From: Adiantum capillus-veneris
Lineage: Eukaryota > Streptophyta > Polypodiopsida > Polypodiales > Pteridaceae
Length of the DNA stretch: 64,000 bases
NCBI GenBank assembly: GCA_014529385.2
Contig: CM043971.1
Coordinates: 52,427,209 to 52,491,208, forward strand
Reading direction: 5' to 3'
The position numbers were made by a program, and so were the translations under genes. The notes beneath the pieces are model-generated. The model was not told the DNA's origin, searched no databases, and worked only from the letters and a program-made list of their open reading frames with translations. How positions within the stretch are numbered: position 1 is the stretch's first letter; the number at the start of each line of letters is the position of its first letter. This document shows, in pieces, positions 34,401 through 44,829 of this stretch.

Positions 34401-37198
34401 CAATAGAACCCAATCACCAGGTGAAAATGAAAGTTCACATTGGTGACGGTCACCAGCCCTTTTCGGACTTGCTTGAGTCTTCTCCAAGACGAGCTTAATT
34501 TTCTTTTACATTTCATCCATATTTTCTACATATCGATCTGCTTCAAAAATCTTATCTCTGTGGTTCTAAGGGGTATTCTTGCTGTGCTCATGACATAGTA
34601 CGAGGAAATTTTCCCCCTCTTGGGCATAGGAAGGTGTATATGTGCGGGGAAGATCTAAAAATCAAGAAATAGTCTATTGTCTCGATTAATTTTGTATATA
34701 TGTTAAGGATATTATTGGGATCATCCATCTGTGGTGATCGGCTGCGTGCATTATTCTTGAGGCTATTTTCCACGTAGATTGACACAACATCAAGTGTTGT
34801 AGTGTACCTGGTGGTCTGTACCGTGTAGGTTGTGCCCTTGAGATGCTTATTTTAATAACGTAGATGTACACATCAAGAAGCATCGTAATGTACTCAGTGA
34901 GGCACTCGTAGGCAATTACAAGGCCAATGGCCAAATCATAAAATACGGAAAGTACACCAGGAGAAAAAACCCCTCCTAGTGAGGGTAAATAATGCCTTGG
35001 CAACCATTGGAGGAGGGAGGAGAGGAAGGGGAAGGGTATCCACCGAAGCTTCTGAAGAATAGGCACCTCCACTGCTGTGAAGAGGAGAACACCTAAGAAG
35101 GTATGGGCGAAACTACTGCCATGGTAAATTAACCATTCCTGAGGAAGAAGAAAAACCACCAGGGAATTGTCATGAAGGAAATCGAGGAGACCGAGGTTCA
35201 ACCACAAGACAGCCGCTAAAAAGCACCACTGAAAGAGGGAGCCAGCAAAGTCGGTGTCACAAGCCAGCAGTGCAAACACCAGCAAGCAAAGAGTGGATGA
35301 GGAGGGTGACTGAAGGAAGAGCGGAAATAATGTGAAGAAGAACACCGGTTCTAAGGATGGAGTGGAGGCTCTCATCCTGATCAAACCTGGTCCTATATAT
35401 AGCAGCACCCTAGGGTTCCGCCCCTCTTGTAAATATTATTTTGACCATTATCAGTGCCTAAGTTGGGGGTTCAGGATCGCGGGCTGCACGCGCGCGCACA
35501 CACACATTTTCTGTTAGAGCAGTCTGCCTTGTGTTGATGTCAACTTTCTTTCTTTGAAAAATAGAATGTCAGTCGATTAGCAACAAAGGTCATATCTTGT
35601 TTTTTCTCCTAATTTTTTATTTGCTCTTGAAGGTAGAGAAGGGCATGCTCTTGGCTGAAGCTATTTTTTGGCATGATAAGTGGCTAGAGGACAATGGGAT
35701 AAAGGACAAAAACTTTGCTGTCTTAATATGGTCGGACTGGGACTGTAAAGTTATGTTGGATTCTGAATGCAAATTGAAGGGCTTGGACAAGCCGCATTAT
35801 TTTAACAGGTAATGTTTTGACTAAACAACTCTTCTGTGTTCCTCTCTTTTTGTCGGTAGTTCTACAGCTGGAAGACCTCTCTTATTTTCAACATCAAGCT
35901 TTGGTGGAGCTTGCTGGATCTTGTATTTCTTCCTTGTTTTTCTTCAGGCCTGTTTACTCCCTTGTATAGCCTAATCAGTGTATGCATTTTCTTTAGATTT
36001 TTCAAATAAAAACTCTGCTTTTGTTGTTTCATAAGTTGTTTAGAAGCTATAATAAGTATGGTATCATTTCATGAAGGCTGTGCTGTTGAAGCATGCAATA
36101 TGTATCCGTGTATGTTCTTTTCTCAGCATTAATAAGATGAAAGGCAAGCTCAGTAGTGGGGTTTGTGCACTTTTTGTGGAGTAGGTACTTCCAAGGTAGA
36201 TATTTTGGAAATGCTGCTGCAAAGCATGCATTATTTTGTCTCTGTTAAGTTCTAGAGTGAGGAAGGGAAGGAGTAATGTTGTGAAGCTGAGGAAGAAAGC
36301 AGAGAGAAGTTTCCTTCTTGGCAAGTGAAGGGATATTATAAACTGTTTTTCTTGCAATCTTTTTGTCCTTGAATGTATGGCTAAGGCCAAGAGGTTGAAT
36401 TTAGGTAGATTTGAGCAATGTCCGGCAGGCAGGAATGTCCTTTACATGGAGGTACTTAACAGGATTTGTATGAGAGACAACATTGTGAATGGATTTTGAA
36501 TGTGAAGGTTCTTGGATGCAACTGTTTTTCACGGGTACGCATGCGTGTGGTCGAGCCTTTGGCCATTTGTGCCTTTGTCAAGGGCCTGTTTTGAATTGTT
36601 TTAAGGTACTTGTAGGTGGATCAACTTGAAAGTTCTCTTCCAAGGAGCTTTTAATGGGCGGAAATGCAATTTGAGAAAAGCCGTTGAGGTATGTGGGTTG
36701 AAATGGTCAGGGCGTGCACATTGCGGGCTTGATGATGCCATGAACACAGCAAGACTTGCAGTAGAGCTTATGAGGAGAGGAACAATCTTGACATTCACAG
36801 GTTCATTGGATACAATTACCGAGGCCCCCTCAGTAACTGTGACAGAAGCCTCAGCAACCAAAATTAGGCGTCCAGTGTGGCCTGGGATGTCTCCGCAAGT
36901 GAGTAGTAGTGCGGACAATGCTCCAAACACTGTTGGGCCTGCCAATAATGTTCAGAGCTCGCTTGAATCTGCCAATAAACGCGGAATGTTGAAGCAACCT
37001 GGTAATGTAGATGTTAAAAGCTCTGTCGGGTCTCTAAATGTTGGTATGAGCACTGTTTTGTGCTATTGTGGTGTCATTTGCAAGCGACACTCCATAAAGA
37101 AACAAGGACCAATGCATGGGAAGCATTTTCTTGCTTGCGGAAAATGGACGCCAAGTGAAGGTAGCCGTTGTGGATTTTTTGAGTGGGCTGTTAGTTGA
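31482..37198 (+). CDS. ERI1/ERI2-type DEDDh 3'-5' exonuclease with GRF zinc finger (spliced, 5' incomplete)
   Basis: Probable RNA 3'-end trimming exonuclease. Exons read as 31482-32038, 35633-35808 and 36618-37198, with GT donors and AG acceptors that keep frame. The first holds a variable N-terminal stretch, then VVVIDFEATCD (Exo I: Asp and Glu). The second holds VLIWSDWDCKVML (Exo II Asp) and ends in HYFNR. The third continues WINLK, carries HCGLDDAMNTARLA (Exo III His and Asp), a Ser/Thr-rich linker, and a C-terminal GRF-type finger (CYCGVICKRHS, FLACGKW, RCGFFEWA). All catalytic residues are present and no stop interrupts the spliced frame, so it may be functional. No in-frame ATG suits the first visible exon, so upstream exons are missing. 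ERI1 relatives act on small RNAs, histone mRNA or rRNA ends; which applies here is unknown. Confidence 0.85.
32200..32440. repeat. TACA-rich low-complexity repeat
   Basis: Irregular TACATA/CACATA units inside the intron. The His/Thr-rich open frame across it is an artefact. Confidence 0.8.
34027..34560 (-). pseudogene. Ty3/gypsy integrase C-terminus with chromodomain, fragment
   Basis: The minus strand encodes the end of a chromovirus-type pol: the integrase tail (RLFPKLNMRYYGPFQVIDKI, AYKLKL, HLSLLRPF), then an acidic linker, then a chromodomain-like segment (VPQKILAHKDIKVNG, YLVRFKNY). Chromodomains guide integration through histone marks; the usual W-E after the KNY motif is altered to DGKWMEE. 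Upstream, in-frame stops and a shift around 34375-34505 break the preceding part. No LTR could be paired with it. It lies within the exonuclease intron, antisense to the gene. Confidence 0.8.
35809..36617 (+). other. Third visible intron segment of the exonuclease gene
   Basis: 809 bp, AACAG|GTAATG to CTTGTAG|GTGGAT. AT-rich with no feature seen; exon phase is kept across it (codon for R split 2+1). Confidence 0.8.
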
Positions 37199-37255
37199 TA
37201 TGCCTGTGCCAATCAGGTGTGTAAGACAAATCATGTCCTTAAAAGAGTTATAAAA

Positions 37256-37258
<3 letters not shown>

Positions 37259-37292
<34 letters not shown>
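37259..37292. repeat. (TC)n microsatellite in the 3' flank of the exonuclease gene
   Basis: About 17 TC units roughly 60 bp after the stop codon, probably within the 3' UTR. Confidence 0.9.
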
Positions 37293-37295
<3 letters not shown>

Positions 37296-38829
37296 GAGTT
37301 CTTTTGTCATAAAGGTTGCCATAGATTTTATTGCCACACAGAGTAGCAATGCGAGATTGCTGTTTATTACAGAGAAACCACCAGTGTATAAGTTAGATGA
37401 TGACGGCTTGGAACCAAAAAAGGTGAAAAGGTAGTATGCCAGAATGGTGAAAGTGATTCAAGACATGGTGTCTAGGGAGATGAACCAAGGAATATCCCTT
37501 GACCAAGGGTGTCTAGGGAGGTGATACCAAGGAATATCCCTTGACCAAGGATAGCACCATAAGAAGTGAACCAATGACTTGACCTGGAATGTGAAGCAAA
37601 AATTGAGGGCTTACACAATTTATTCATTTAGCATCAATGGCTTGTATGTGTTGGAGAAGTAGCATTTCCGAAATTCATATAAATGCTCGTTAATTAGTTG
37701 TATGCAAATGATGTAGAGGAGTGTTAGAAAGATCTCCAATCAGCACAACACCCTGAATTGTGTACTCTCTAAGTGCTTGCTAGTATGATATTCCTTGCGC
37801 TTGGGAACCATGTTGTGGCGCCAAAAAAACGAGTATGCCAAGCATACACAAATCCCTTTATGGTAATCCTCAGGTGGAGCATTTGCAAATTTAACTATAT
37901 TTTTAGTTGTATTTACACGTATTTGTAGTGGATGTCTTGAATTTCTGATTGAGATGCGGCATACTTTTTGCGAACATTGTATGTGAACATGACCATCCAT
38001 GACATCATAATTGAGCTCTACAGGATGTGAGAGAAAATAGGCTCCAATGCTTCCTAAGTGGAGAGAATTCGAGGGCTCTCTATTCAAAAGTTGAAGTTGA
38101 GGAATGAAGTTTTCACATTTCAAGAGGAGTTGTGGGCCATATTCTAATATTTTTGGAGAAACAATCCAATAAATGAGAAAGTGTTTGATGACACAGAGGA
38201 GAAGCATTTGCATGCTTATGCATATCATGAGTTTGCGGCGGACGTGCACGTTCCTAAAATTAGTCCAATAGCTGATTTTAGGACCCAATAGCTTTCAACA
38301 AAAAATAATCTTTTACTTTTTAGGCCTAAAGCTGGCAAGCCAACAAGGGGAAAAGAGCCTCCAACGTGAAAACATTTGGTTTGTACACACAAGCCATCAC
38401 TATTGCTTGTACTATTCTAAGGTGCACATGCAACAACTCTGTAGAGCCGTATTTATGCGAGGTCTTCGAAAATACCTCTATAGCTTCACATGAAAACATT
38501 ACCACTAAAGTAAAGACAAGATGAATTGCTCATATTCCAATTTTATCACTTTTGGAATTCTAGGGTGTATGTAACATCTAGGTAAAAAGCTTCCATAATG
38601 TGATTTCTAGCGGATATTATTCATTGCCCAATCAACATGAATCAAAATCTAGATTTTGACCAAGCAAGAGATTTTCCAAATGCTAACTGTTGTATAATAG
38701 CATTAGTGACTATCCTAAGAATGCAACACCCACAAGGGATGTCAACTAGAATATATGAAAGTTTACATGATCATGTGTGAGTTCATGTAGCCAAAGCATA
38801 TGTATGCAATCCCCCAATGATTACAATCA

Positions 38830-38830
<1 letters not shown>
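37293..38830. other. Intergenic, no gene recognised
   Basis: Contains a short imperfect tandem duplication (about 41 bp, 37469-37550, core GGAATATCCCTTGACCAAGG). A 182-residue open frame on the minus strand (37740-38288) has no recognised domain; it looks unconstrained but cannot be excluded. Confidence 0.5.

Positions 38831-38877
<47 letters not shown>
38831..38877. repeat. (CT)n microsatellite
   Basis: About 23 units, joined to a copy of the SINE-like tail (TCGGCTAGATCTTTAAGG). Confidence 0.9.
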
Positions 38878-38880
<3 letters not shown>

Positions 38881-38936
38881 GCTAGATCTTTAAGGTCTCT
38901 TGGGATAGTTTCCTATGACATTAAAACTCTCTTCTT

Positions 38937-38939
<3 letters not shown>

Positions 38940-38986
<47 letters not shown>
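38940..38986. repeat. (TG)n microsatellite
   Basis: About 23 units. Confidence 0.9.
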
Positions 38987-38989
<3 letters not shown>

Positions 38990-39024
38990 TAATAAAAAAG
39001 AGGAAAATGGTATAACCTTTCTAT

Positions 39025-39172
39025 CACCCAAGTGTGGTAGATTGGTTATGCCATTTCCCACTTGAATAATAGGTCTTGAGTTCAACTCTCCTTGTCGGCT
39101 AGATCTTTAAGGTCTCTTGGGATAGTTTTCTACGACGTTAAAACTCTCTTCTTCTTCTTCTTCTTCTTCTCT
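39025..39172 (+). mobile_element. tRNA-derived SINE candidate
   Basis: An A-box-like GTGGTAGATTGGTTATGCC (about 39033) and a B-box-like GGTCTTGAGTTCAACTC (about 39072) are spaced as in a Pol III promoter. A unique body (TCGGCTAGATCTTTAAGG...) follows, then a (TTC)n tail. The body and tail recur at 38878-38940 without the tRNA-like head, supporting a repeated unit. Confidence 0.5.
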
Positions 39173-39819
39173 CCAAGAACATAGAGTTGTATGCATAACG
39201 TTTTACAGCAAATTGTTCACAATAAGGGAGAACAAGAAAATGAAGCATCTCTTGTTTAGCAATTGATCCATGTATGTAAGAAAGGAACGTGTGGCATCAC
39301 ATATAGCACCTAACGGGCATTCTTTCCTAACTGACCTTTTATACTGACTAAGGCCTCACTAATAATTTGAAGTTTGACCTTTTTCACATAATGTGAGGAC
39401 CAAAGGCAACATGTTCCATATAGAGCATTATTTAGTCCCATTGAACAATATCAAAAGTTTTCTCAATGTTGTATTGTATGCATAGAAGATTTTGAGATGT
39501 ATATGTTGCATTTGCAATTACCTTCGTGAGTTTCCTTCTTGACATTACCCATACTTAGAAATATGTGATCCATGGCCTTTTATGTAATTATCAAGCTAGC
39601 AAACAATTTGTATATGAATGGATCCAAAGTAACAAGCCTCCAATAATTGAAAGCTTCATCCACAGATTTCTTAGGTATGACCAAAATGCATGATTCATTT
39701 TAAGTACAATGGCTTATTGGGCCATCCCAACCTTATAATTTCACATGAGAAAATGAGCCAAAAGGCTTCTAATATGTTGACTTAATTAGTGGCCGATTCT
39801 TTCCATTGCAATTTTATCT

Positions 39820-39852
<33 letters not shown>

Positions 39853-40340
39853 TGGCTTGATACAAGCCATTCAAAATTGTTTAGGGAAACACCTTTCTCC
39901 TTCAAAGCCAATTCTTAGCAGCTTTACCTTCCCACTTGTTGAGCTCACATAAATAGCTTATTTTGAGCACATGTTGGGTAGATATCAATGTACCTAGCTC
40001 CATTAGAGTTTATGAGCTCATATCCATTTGAGTACTTAACAATTGTGAGACCTAACCCACATGGTATTCCATAAACTATTTTCCATCATTTTAATTGATT
40101 GCTAGCCTACTTACATGCATGACACAACCGAATCAAAGACATTGTGATTAGAAAGCATGTGAAAGGGAAGATGATTTCTCAAATTGTACATTGAAAACCA
40201 TTATGAGTGAGATAGGCCTCCCATGCTAGGGGTTCATTTGGGATCTCGGTCTTGAAGTGAATTGGGCACCATAGATCTTGTCAATTTGAGTTTAAACTTA
40301 TAGCTCAAGATTCCTTTTTGCCGATAAGATCGATGATCAT
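39173..40340. other. Intergenic, no gene recognised
   Basis: AT-rich. The only clear feature is a (TG)n run at 39820-39851. Confidence 0.6.
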
Positions 40341-40344
40341 GTTA

Positions 40345-40440
40345 AGAGTTCATTTGCATATAGTGGTAGAGCACATGCCTTTGAAGTTGGGGCCTCACGT
40401 TTCATACTTTGTATCCAATAGGACCGTAGGGTGAAGGGCT
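40345..40440 (+). mobile_element. tRNA-like SINE head, weak candidate
   Basis: TAGTGGTAGAGCACATGC (A-box-like) and GGCCTCACGTTTCATAC (B-box-like) lie about 30 bp apart. No tRNA cloverleaf can be completed, so it is not called as a tRNA gene. Confidence 0.35.
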
Positions 40441-40736
40441 CATGTTTACACACAATTTGATTTCACCTATTTACATATCTAGAGATCAAAGCTTGAGATC
40501 ACGAGATGTAAAGGAGCAACATTTCCCACCTTTGATCCCATCAAGGGTTGCCTGCCATAATGATTCGATCATCCAAGGGTAAATCTACGTAACAATGTCT
40601 CAATATACTATGCTTGGCATAAAGAAATACCTCCATCAACCTGCTTAAATTGTATGCCCAAATAATGATGCAAAAACCCCAAATCTAGCATAAAAAAAGA
40701 GGCATTCAAATAAGCCTTAAAATTAGCAATATGTCC

Positions 40737-41300
40737 TCATTTGGTGTAGTGAGAAAATATAATCTTCATTAAGGACAATGATTCAAAATACATCATCTTG
40801 ACAGACAATTTTCTCTTAGTTGGACTATTTTGAAAACCATGTTCATGCAAGTAAACATGAATCTTTCCATACCAAGCATGTGGGGCTTGTTTCAAACCAT
40901 AAAACACCTTCAAAAGTGTGCACACCTTGTTTTTCTACCCTTTTTGAACAAAACCATGATGGCAATACATACACTTCCTCATGAAAATAACAAAAAATGC
41001 AGTCTTTATGTCCAATTGATGTACATACCAAACATTTTGAGCTACCAATGAACAAATATTATGAATGTAAGTCGTACGGCAAGTGGGACCAATTCCCTTC
41101 TTTTGAGCATACCGTTTTTCCACAGGTCTAGCCTTGTAACAATCAACACTACCACCAAGCTTAATTTTCAACTTGAAAACCCACTTACCAAGAATGGATT
41201 TTCTACTAGGATGCAAATCACATAATGATCATGTGCCCTTCTTCATGATAGCATCATAATCAAATTGCATTGCAACCAACCATTTTTTTGAATTTTGTGT
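40737..41300 (-). pseudogene. Copia reverse transcriptase relic
   Basis: The minus strand shows, in changing frames, KWVFKLKIKLGG, CYKARPVEKRYAQKKGI, WYVHQLDIKTAFF, GFVQKG, then VCTLLKVFYGLKQAPHAWYGKI. This is the fingers-to-palm order of Ty1/copia RT. Several frameshifts and stops are present, and the YVDD motif is not recovered downstream. No LTRs are seen nearby. Much older than elements A-D. Confidence 0.8.
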
Positions 41301-41742
41301 TTCATAAAATGATAAAGGCTTTTCCTTATCATAGATTCTAGACATAGCCAAAGTGTAACAATCCATTAATGAACCCCAAAATGGCCCTTTAGCTTAAGGG
41401 GTGATTAAGCATGGACCAATAGGAAGAGGGTGGTGGCCACAACTATACCCTCTAAAAGATAGGGTAGTAGGGGGCCTATTTGTTGCCCTCATTATAGCTT
41501 TGTCCCCTAGAAAGAGAGAGAAGGGGGAAAAGAAAGGGGGAAGGGGGAGGAGGAGGCTGGGCGTCAATAAAATAACCCGATTCTTTTTATATAAAAAAAA
41601 TCTCTAAATCTCACTTTTCACTCCCCAAAAGCTCTCCTAACCAAATACATGGTCAAAAAACCATTTTCTTTGACCAAAATGAACATTTATCAACAATACC
41701 CTCTATTCTACCTCTTCCCTCTTCTCTCTCCCCTTCTTCCCC
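41301..41742. other. Intergenic, no gene recognised
   Basis: Purine-rich stretch (about 41505-41565) followed by A-rich sequence. Nothing assigned. Confidence 0.5.
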
Positions 41743-42010
41743 TCCCTCCAAGCTTTCCATAACTGCAACACATATAGAATCTTTCCATAGTTGCACCACC
41801 TGTCTCCCTCTTTCATCCACACCATCCCTTTGAACTACTTTTTCTCCCCGTGCTCCCCATTGAACCACTTCTTTCCCTCCCTCGAAGCTTTCCATTGCTG
41901 CAACACAAATGGAAGCTTTTCATAACTGCACCACCTGTCTCCCCCTTTCATCCACCCCATCCATTTAAACTACTTCTTCTCCCCTTGTTCCTCATTCAAT
42001 CACTTCTCCT
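41743..42010. repeat. Tandem duplication, ~135 bp x 2, CT-rich
   Basis: Two diverged copies with core AGCTTTCCAT (at 41751 and 41886), CTGCAACACA and TGCACCACCTGTCTCCC in the same order. Confidence 0.75.
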
Positions 42011-42079
42011 CCTCACTTCATTCCTGAAGCAACATGCCTCTCTCTCTAACACCACAACTCTTCTTCTTTTGGTGCTACC

Positions 42080-42442
42080 ATGTCAACCCCCTCCACTTCA
42101 AGGAAGCCAAATGATGAGATAGAGGCGGTTTGCTTGCATGACACTAGGGATTATGATGGGGAATGCGTGCCGCATGTGTTTTCTAAAGGATTTTGGGTCT
42201 TCATGCAACTTGCAGCTATCACGCCTCATCGAGTTCGAAACCGTGATGACAACCTCGACGAAGAAGGGGAGACTTCTTGGTTTCAAGACACTAGGGATTA
42301 TGATGGGGAATGCGTGCCGCATGTGTTTTCTAAAGGATTTTGGGTCTTCATGCAACTTGCAGCTATCACGCCTCATCGAGTTCGAAACCGTGATGACAAC
42401 CTCGACGAAGAAGGGGAGACTTCTTGGTTTCAAGAACCATAG
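42080..42442 (+). CDS. Hypothetical 120-residue protein with two identical 49-residue repeats
   Basis: The ATG at 42080 opens MSTPSTSRKPNDEIEAVCLH, followed by two exact copies of a 49-residue unit starting DTRDYDGECVPHVFSKGFW, then EP and stop. The repeat follows from a perfect 147-bp tandem duplication, whose length (a multiple of 3) keeps three forward frames open. An overlapping frame (42138-42584) also stays open and is equally repeated, so it is uncertain which frame, if any, is coding. No domain is recognised. It may be a gene fragment or chance. Confidence 0.3.
   Translation: MSTPSTSRKPNDEIEAVCLHDTRDYDGECVPHVFSKGFWVFMQLAAITPHRVRNRDDNLDEEGETSWFQDTRDYDGECVPHVFSKGFWVFMQLAAITPHRVRNRDDNLDEEGETSWFQEP
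42140..42433. repeat. Perfect 147-bp direct tandem duplication
   Basis: 42140-42286 and 42287-42433 appear identical base for base, implying a recent event or conversion. Confidence 0.9.
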
Positions 42443-42584
42443 AGTCAATGGCACAGTGGCCATTGTTCAACACGTGTACTCTTGGCGTTTCATGCGCTTG
42501 AGAAAAATAAAAAATCATTCAAAAATTCCAAAAAATTACCCAAAAAAATCTAAAATAATCTTGGAAATTCCATATACATTATAA

Positions 42585-43139
42585 AATCATTGTAATTTGC
42601 ATTCAAATACTTCCACATGCACAAGTAAGCCAAAAGTAGCAAATTTTACCTAAAATACCAATCATGATAAAATCACCAAATCAATCCCCAATAGCAAAAC
42701 AAACAAAAGTCAACCAATGAGGGCATAAATGCGTTCCAAATCATGCCTATTACACACTTAAAAGATCTCATCAAGATCATAAATTATCAAAATTTTACAG
42801 AAGTATTTATAAATTATTAGTGCAAAAATCAACAAAAAATTAGGCAAAATTTTGTCAAAAGTATCCAAAAAATATCGGAAATTTGTTTGCAAGTCCGAAA
42901 ACATAAATGAAATGTGCAATCAAATCAAATCTCAATTAGAACCTTGATTTAATTGCCAATTAATTTTACCAATGAAAATCAAAACTAGACAATTAAAATT
43001 GTCAAAATTAGGTAAAGAAATAATGCGATTAGAGTGTGTAATCCGTGTTTTGAGCGAAAAACACATCAATGAATCATTACACTCATCAAATTTGCACTCA
43101 CATATCTAATTATGCAAGCACATTGCTCAACTTTTATGA
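42585..43139. other. AT-rich intergenic, nothing recognised
   Basis: Very A-rich, without open frames of note. Confidence 0.6.
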
Positions 43140-43272
<133 letters not shown>

Positions 43273-43481
43273 TAATAGACTTTTTTTTACAAATTTTTAA
43301 GTGTGCACACACAAGTATTGATCTTGTCAAATTTAACATTCAAATAGTTAATACAGATCACAAATGATAAAGTTTTCACAAATTGCATGGTCAGTGAACA
43401 TGATCAAATCAGTAAATTGAAATTTCCAAAAGATCATGGACAAGAGAGATAATTTTCATTTAAAAAGCTTGTACATCCGGC

Positions 43482-44745
43482 TTAGCTATCTTTTGATAGG
43501 AGGCACTTTCCGATCTCTCTACGATGTTCTGTAGCATTAGGTAGGATGGATGTAAGCATAGAGGTAGCTATAGCTTGGGCACTGTCAACCCCTAGAGCTT
43601 GACTAAGTGCTATGTGTATCATGACCTTGCCGCAAAAACCAATGCCAAAAGTGGCAATTGAAAGTGATTTTTTCACCAGAATGATTACATGGACTATTTG
43701 AGGGATGGTGGCTAAGCATAGGAGTATACTTGCTGCCTTAAGCACCCAGAAAACAAAATGGTTGGTGGGGGAGAAATCCTTGTGTATGATGCACACATCC
43801 TACATTGGTAGTTTTCTAATGTAGTGTGCAAGGGATGCTTGAGGCCCAAACACCATGCCCCCCTCCCCCCCCGGCTAGCCCACAGATCCATGTCCAAAAC
43901 ATCTTGCAAAAATGGAATTAACCAAAAGCAAAGAAGAAAGGTAGAATTATCAACGTACAAGATGCTTAGTATTACGTCTTGTTGCTTATCCTCATCATCC
44001 ATAGTTGGGGTGGCTTTAAGGTTGATAGAGGATTTGCTCTTATCAACTTTGTGGTGGCTCTGCAAACCCGGCGAGTCAAGGCAGATAGGATTTTTGTTGG
44101 CAACAACCTTGGCCTATGTTGCACCAACTCCTCGTCTGTGACTCGACTCTACAATGCAACAAGAATATTTGTTGACAATAGTGCAATTGTGTCAGCAACA
44201 AAGTCCCCCAATGGAAGCAGCTTGTCATTTGTAGCTTTTGGTGTAGGATCAAGGGGGAACTCCATCTTGGTGCATATGAGGCTAAGACACTCATCTAACT
44301 GGACATCAAAATCCTTTTCCAGATCGTGCAAGAATAAATACTCTTCATCTTCTATAATTATGTTGCTGAGATGACTAATCTTAATCTTCACTTCACAAAT
44401 TGCAACAGGGTGACAATTGTCACGGTTGGCCACCTCTGAGGTGCCAACAATCTACTCTTTCACTACAACTATCCCTTCTAAGCCGTGGAAATATTCGTCG
44501 GGTTGCAGTCTTCTCTCACTCTGAACGACATCTATAGGGACGGGCTTGGGATCTTTACGATCCGGCAGCACCCCACCCACTGCCAGATACGTGATCTCCG
44601 TCTTCTCCAAGGAGGGCTCCTCATTGACAAGGAAGAAGAGAGTGGAAATGTTGGAAAAGAAAGATTGCCCAATTTTTTGCTTCTTGAAGGAGTCTGCAAC
44701 TTCCTTTGTCACTTGGTAAAAGTGGTTCGCCTCTTTTGAAATCAC
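43482..44745 (-). other. Unrecognised fragmented reading frames
   Basis: Consecutive minus-strand open pieces (44452-44745, 44149-44433, 43482-43796) run in one direction with little gap, as a decayed gene would. The first holds EEPSLEKTEITYLAVGG and the second an acidic stretch (IIIEDEEYLFLHDLEKDFDVQ). The last has hydrophobic runs suggesting membrane segments. No family is recognised. The region 43712-44075 between them holds stops. Confidence 0.3.
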
Positions 44746-44829
44746 CTCAAAGCAGGCTAGTCTCTTTGAAAATGCATGTCTCCCTTGTGGATGTAGTGAA
44801 GCATATCACATGGCAACTACTAATGAAAA

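Larger units (their letters stand above)
32039..35632 (+). other. Large intron of the exonuclease gene
   Basis: 3594 bp, from CAG|GTTAGG to TTGAAG|GTAGAG. It holds a TACA-rich simple repeat, a reverse-oriented gypsy fragment and unassigned sequence. The 240-residue open frame at 34686-35408 (minus) matches nothing recognised and is probably chance. A TATATATA-like box at about 35393 followed by CCCTAGGG might be part of a decayed LTR. Confidence 0.75.

Noticed and set aside
34686-35408. 240-residue minus-strand open frame in the exonuclease intron
   Set aside because: Hydrophobic and Leu-rich but no domain; lies in an intron among repeats with no supporting neighbours.
37740-38288. 182-residue minus-strand open frame as a gene
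   Set aside because: No recognised domain, no promoter or neighbours in support; mentioned only as unexplained.
40361-40407. A possible tRNA gene
   Set aside because: A- and B-box-like segments exist but no cloverleaf or acceptor stem can be formed; kept only as a weak SINE head.
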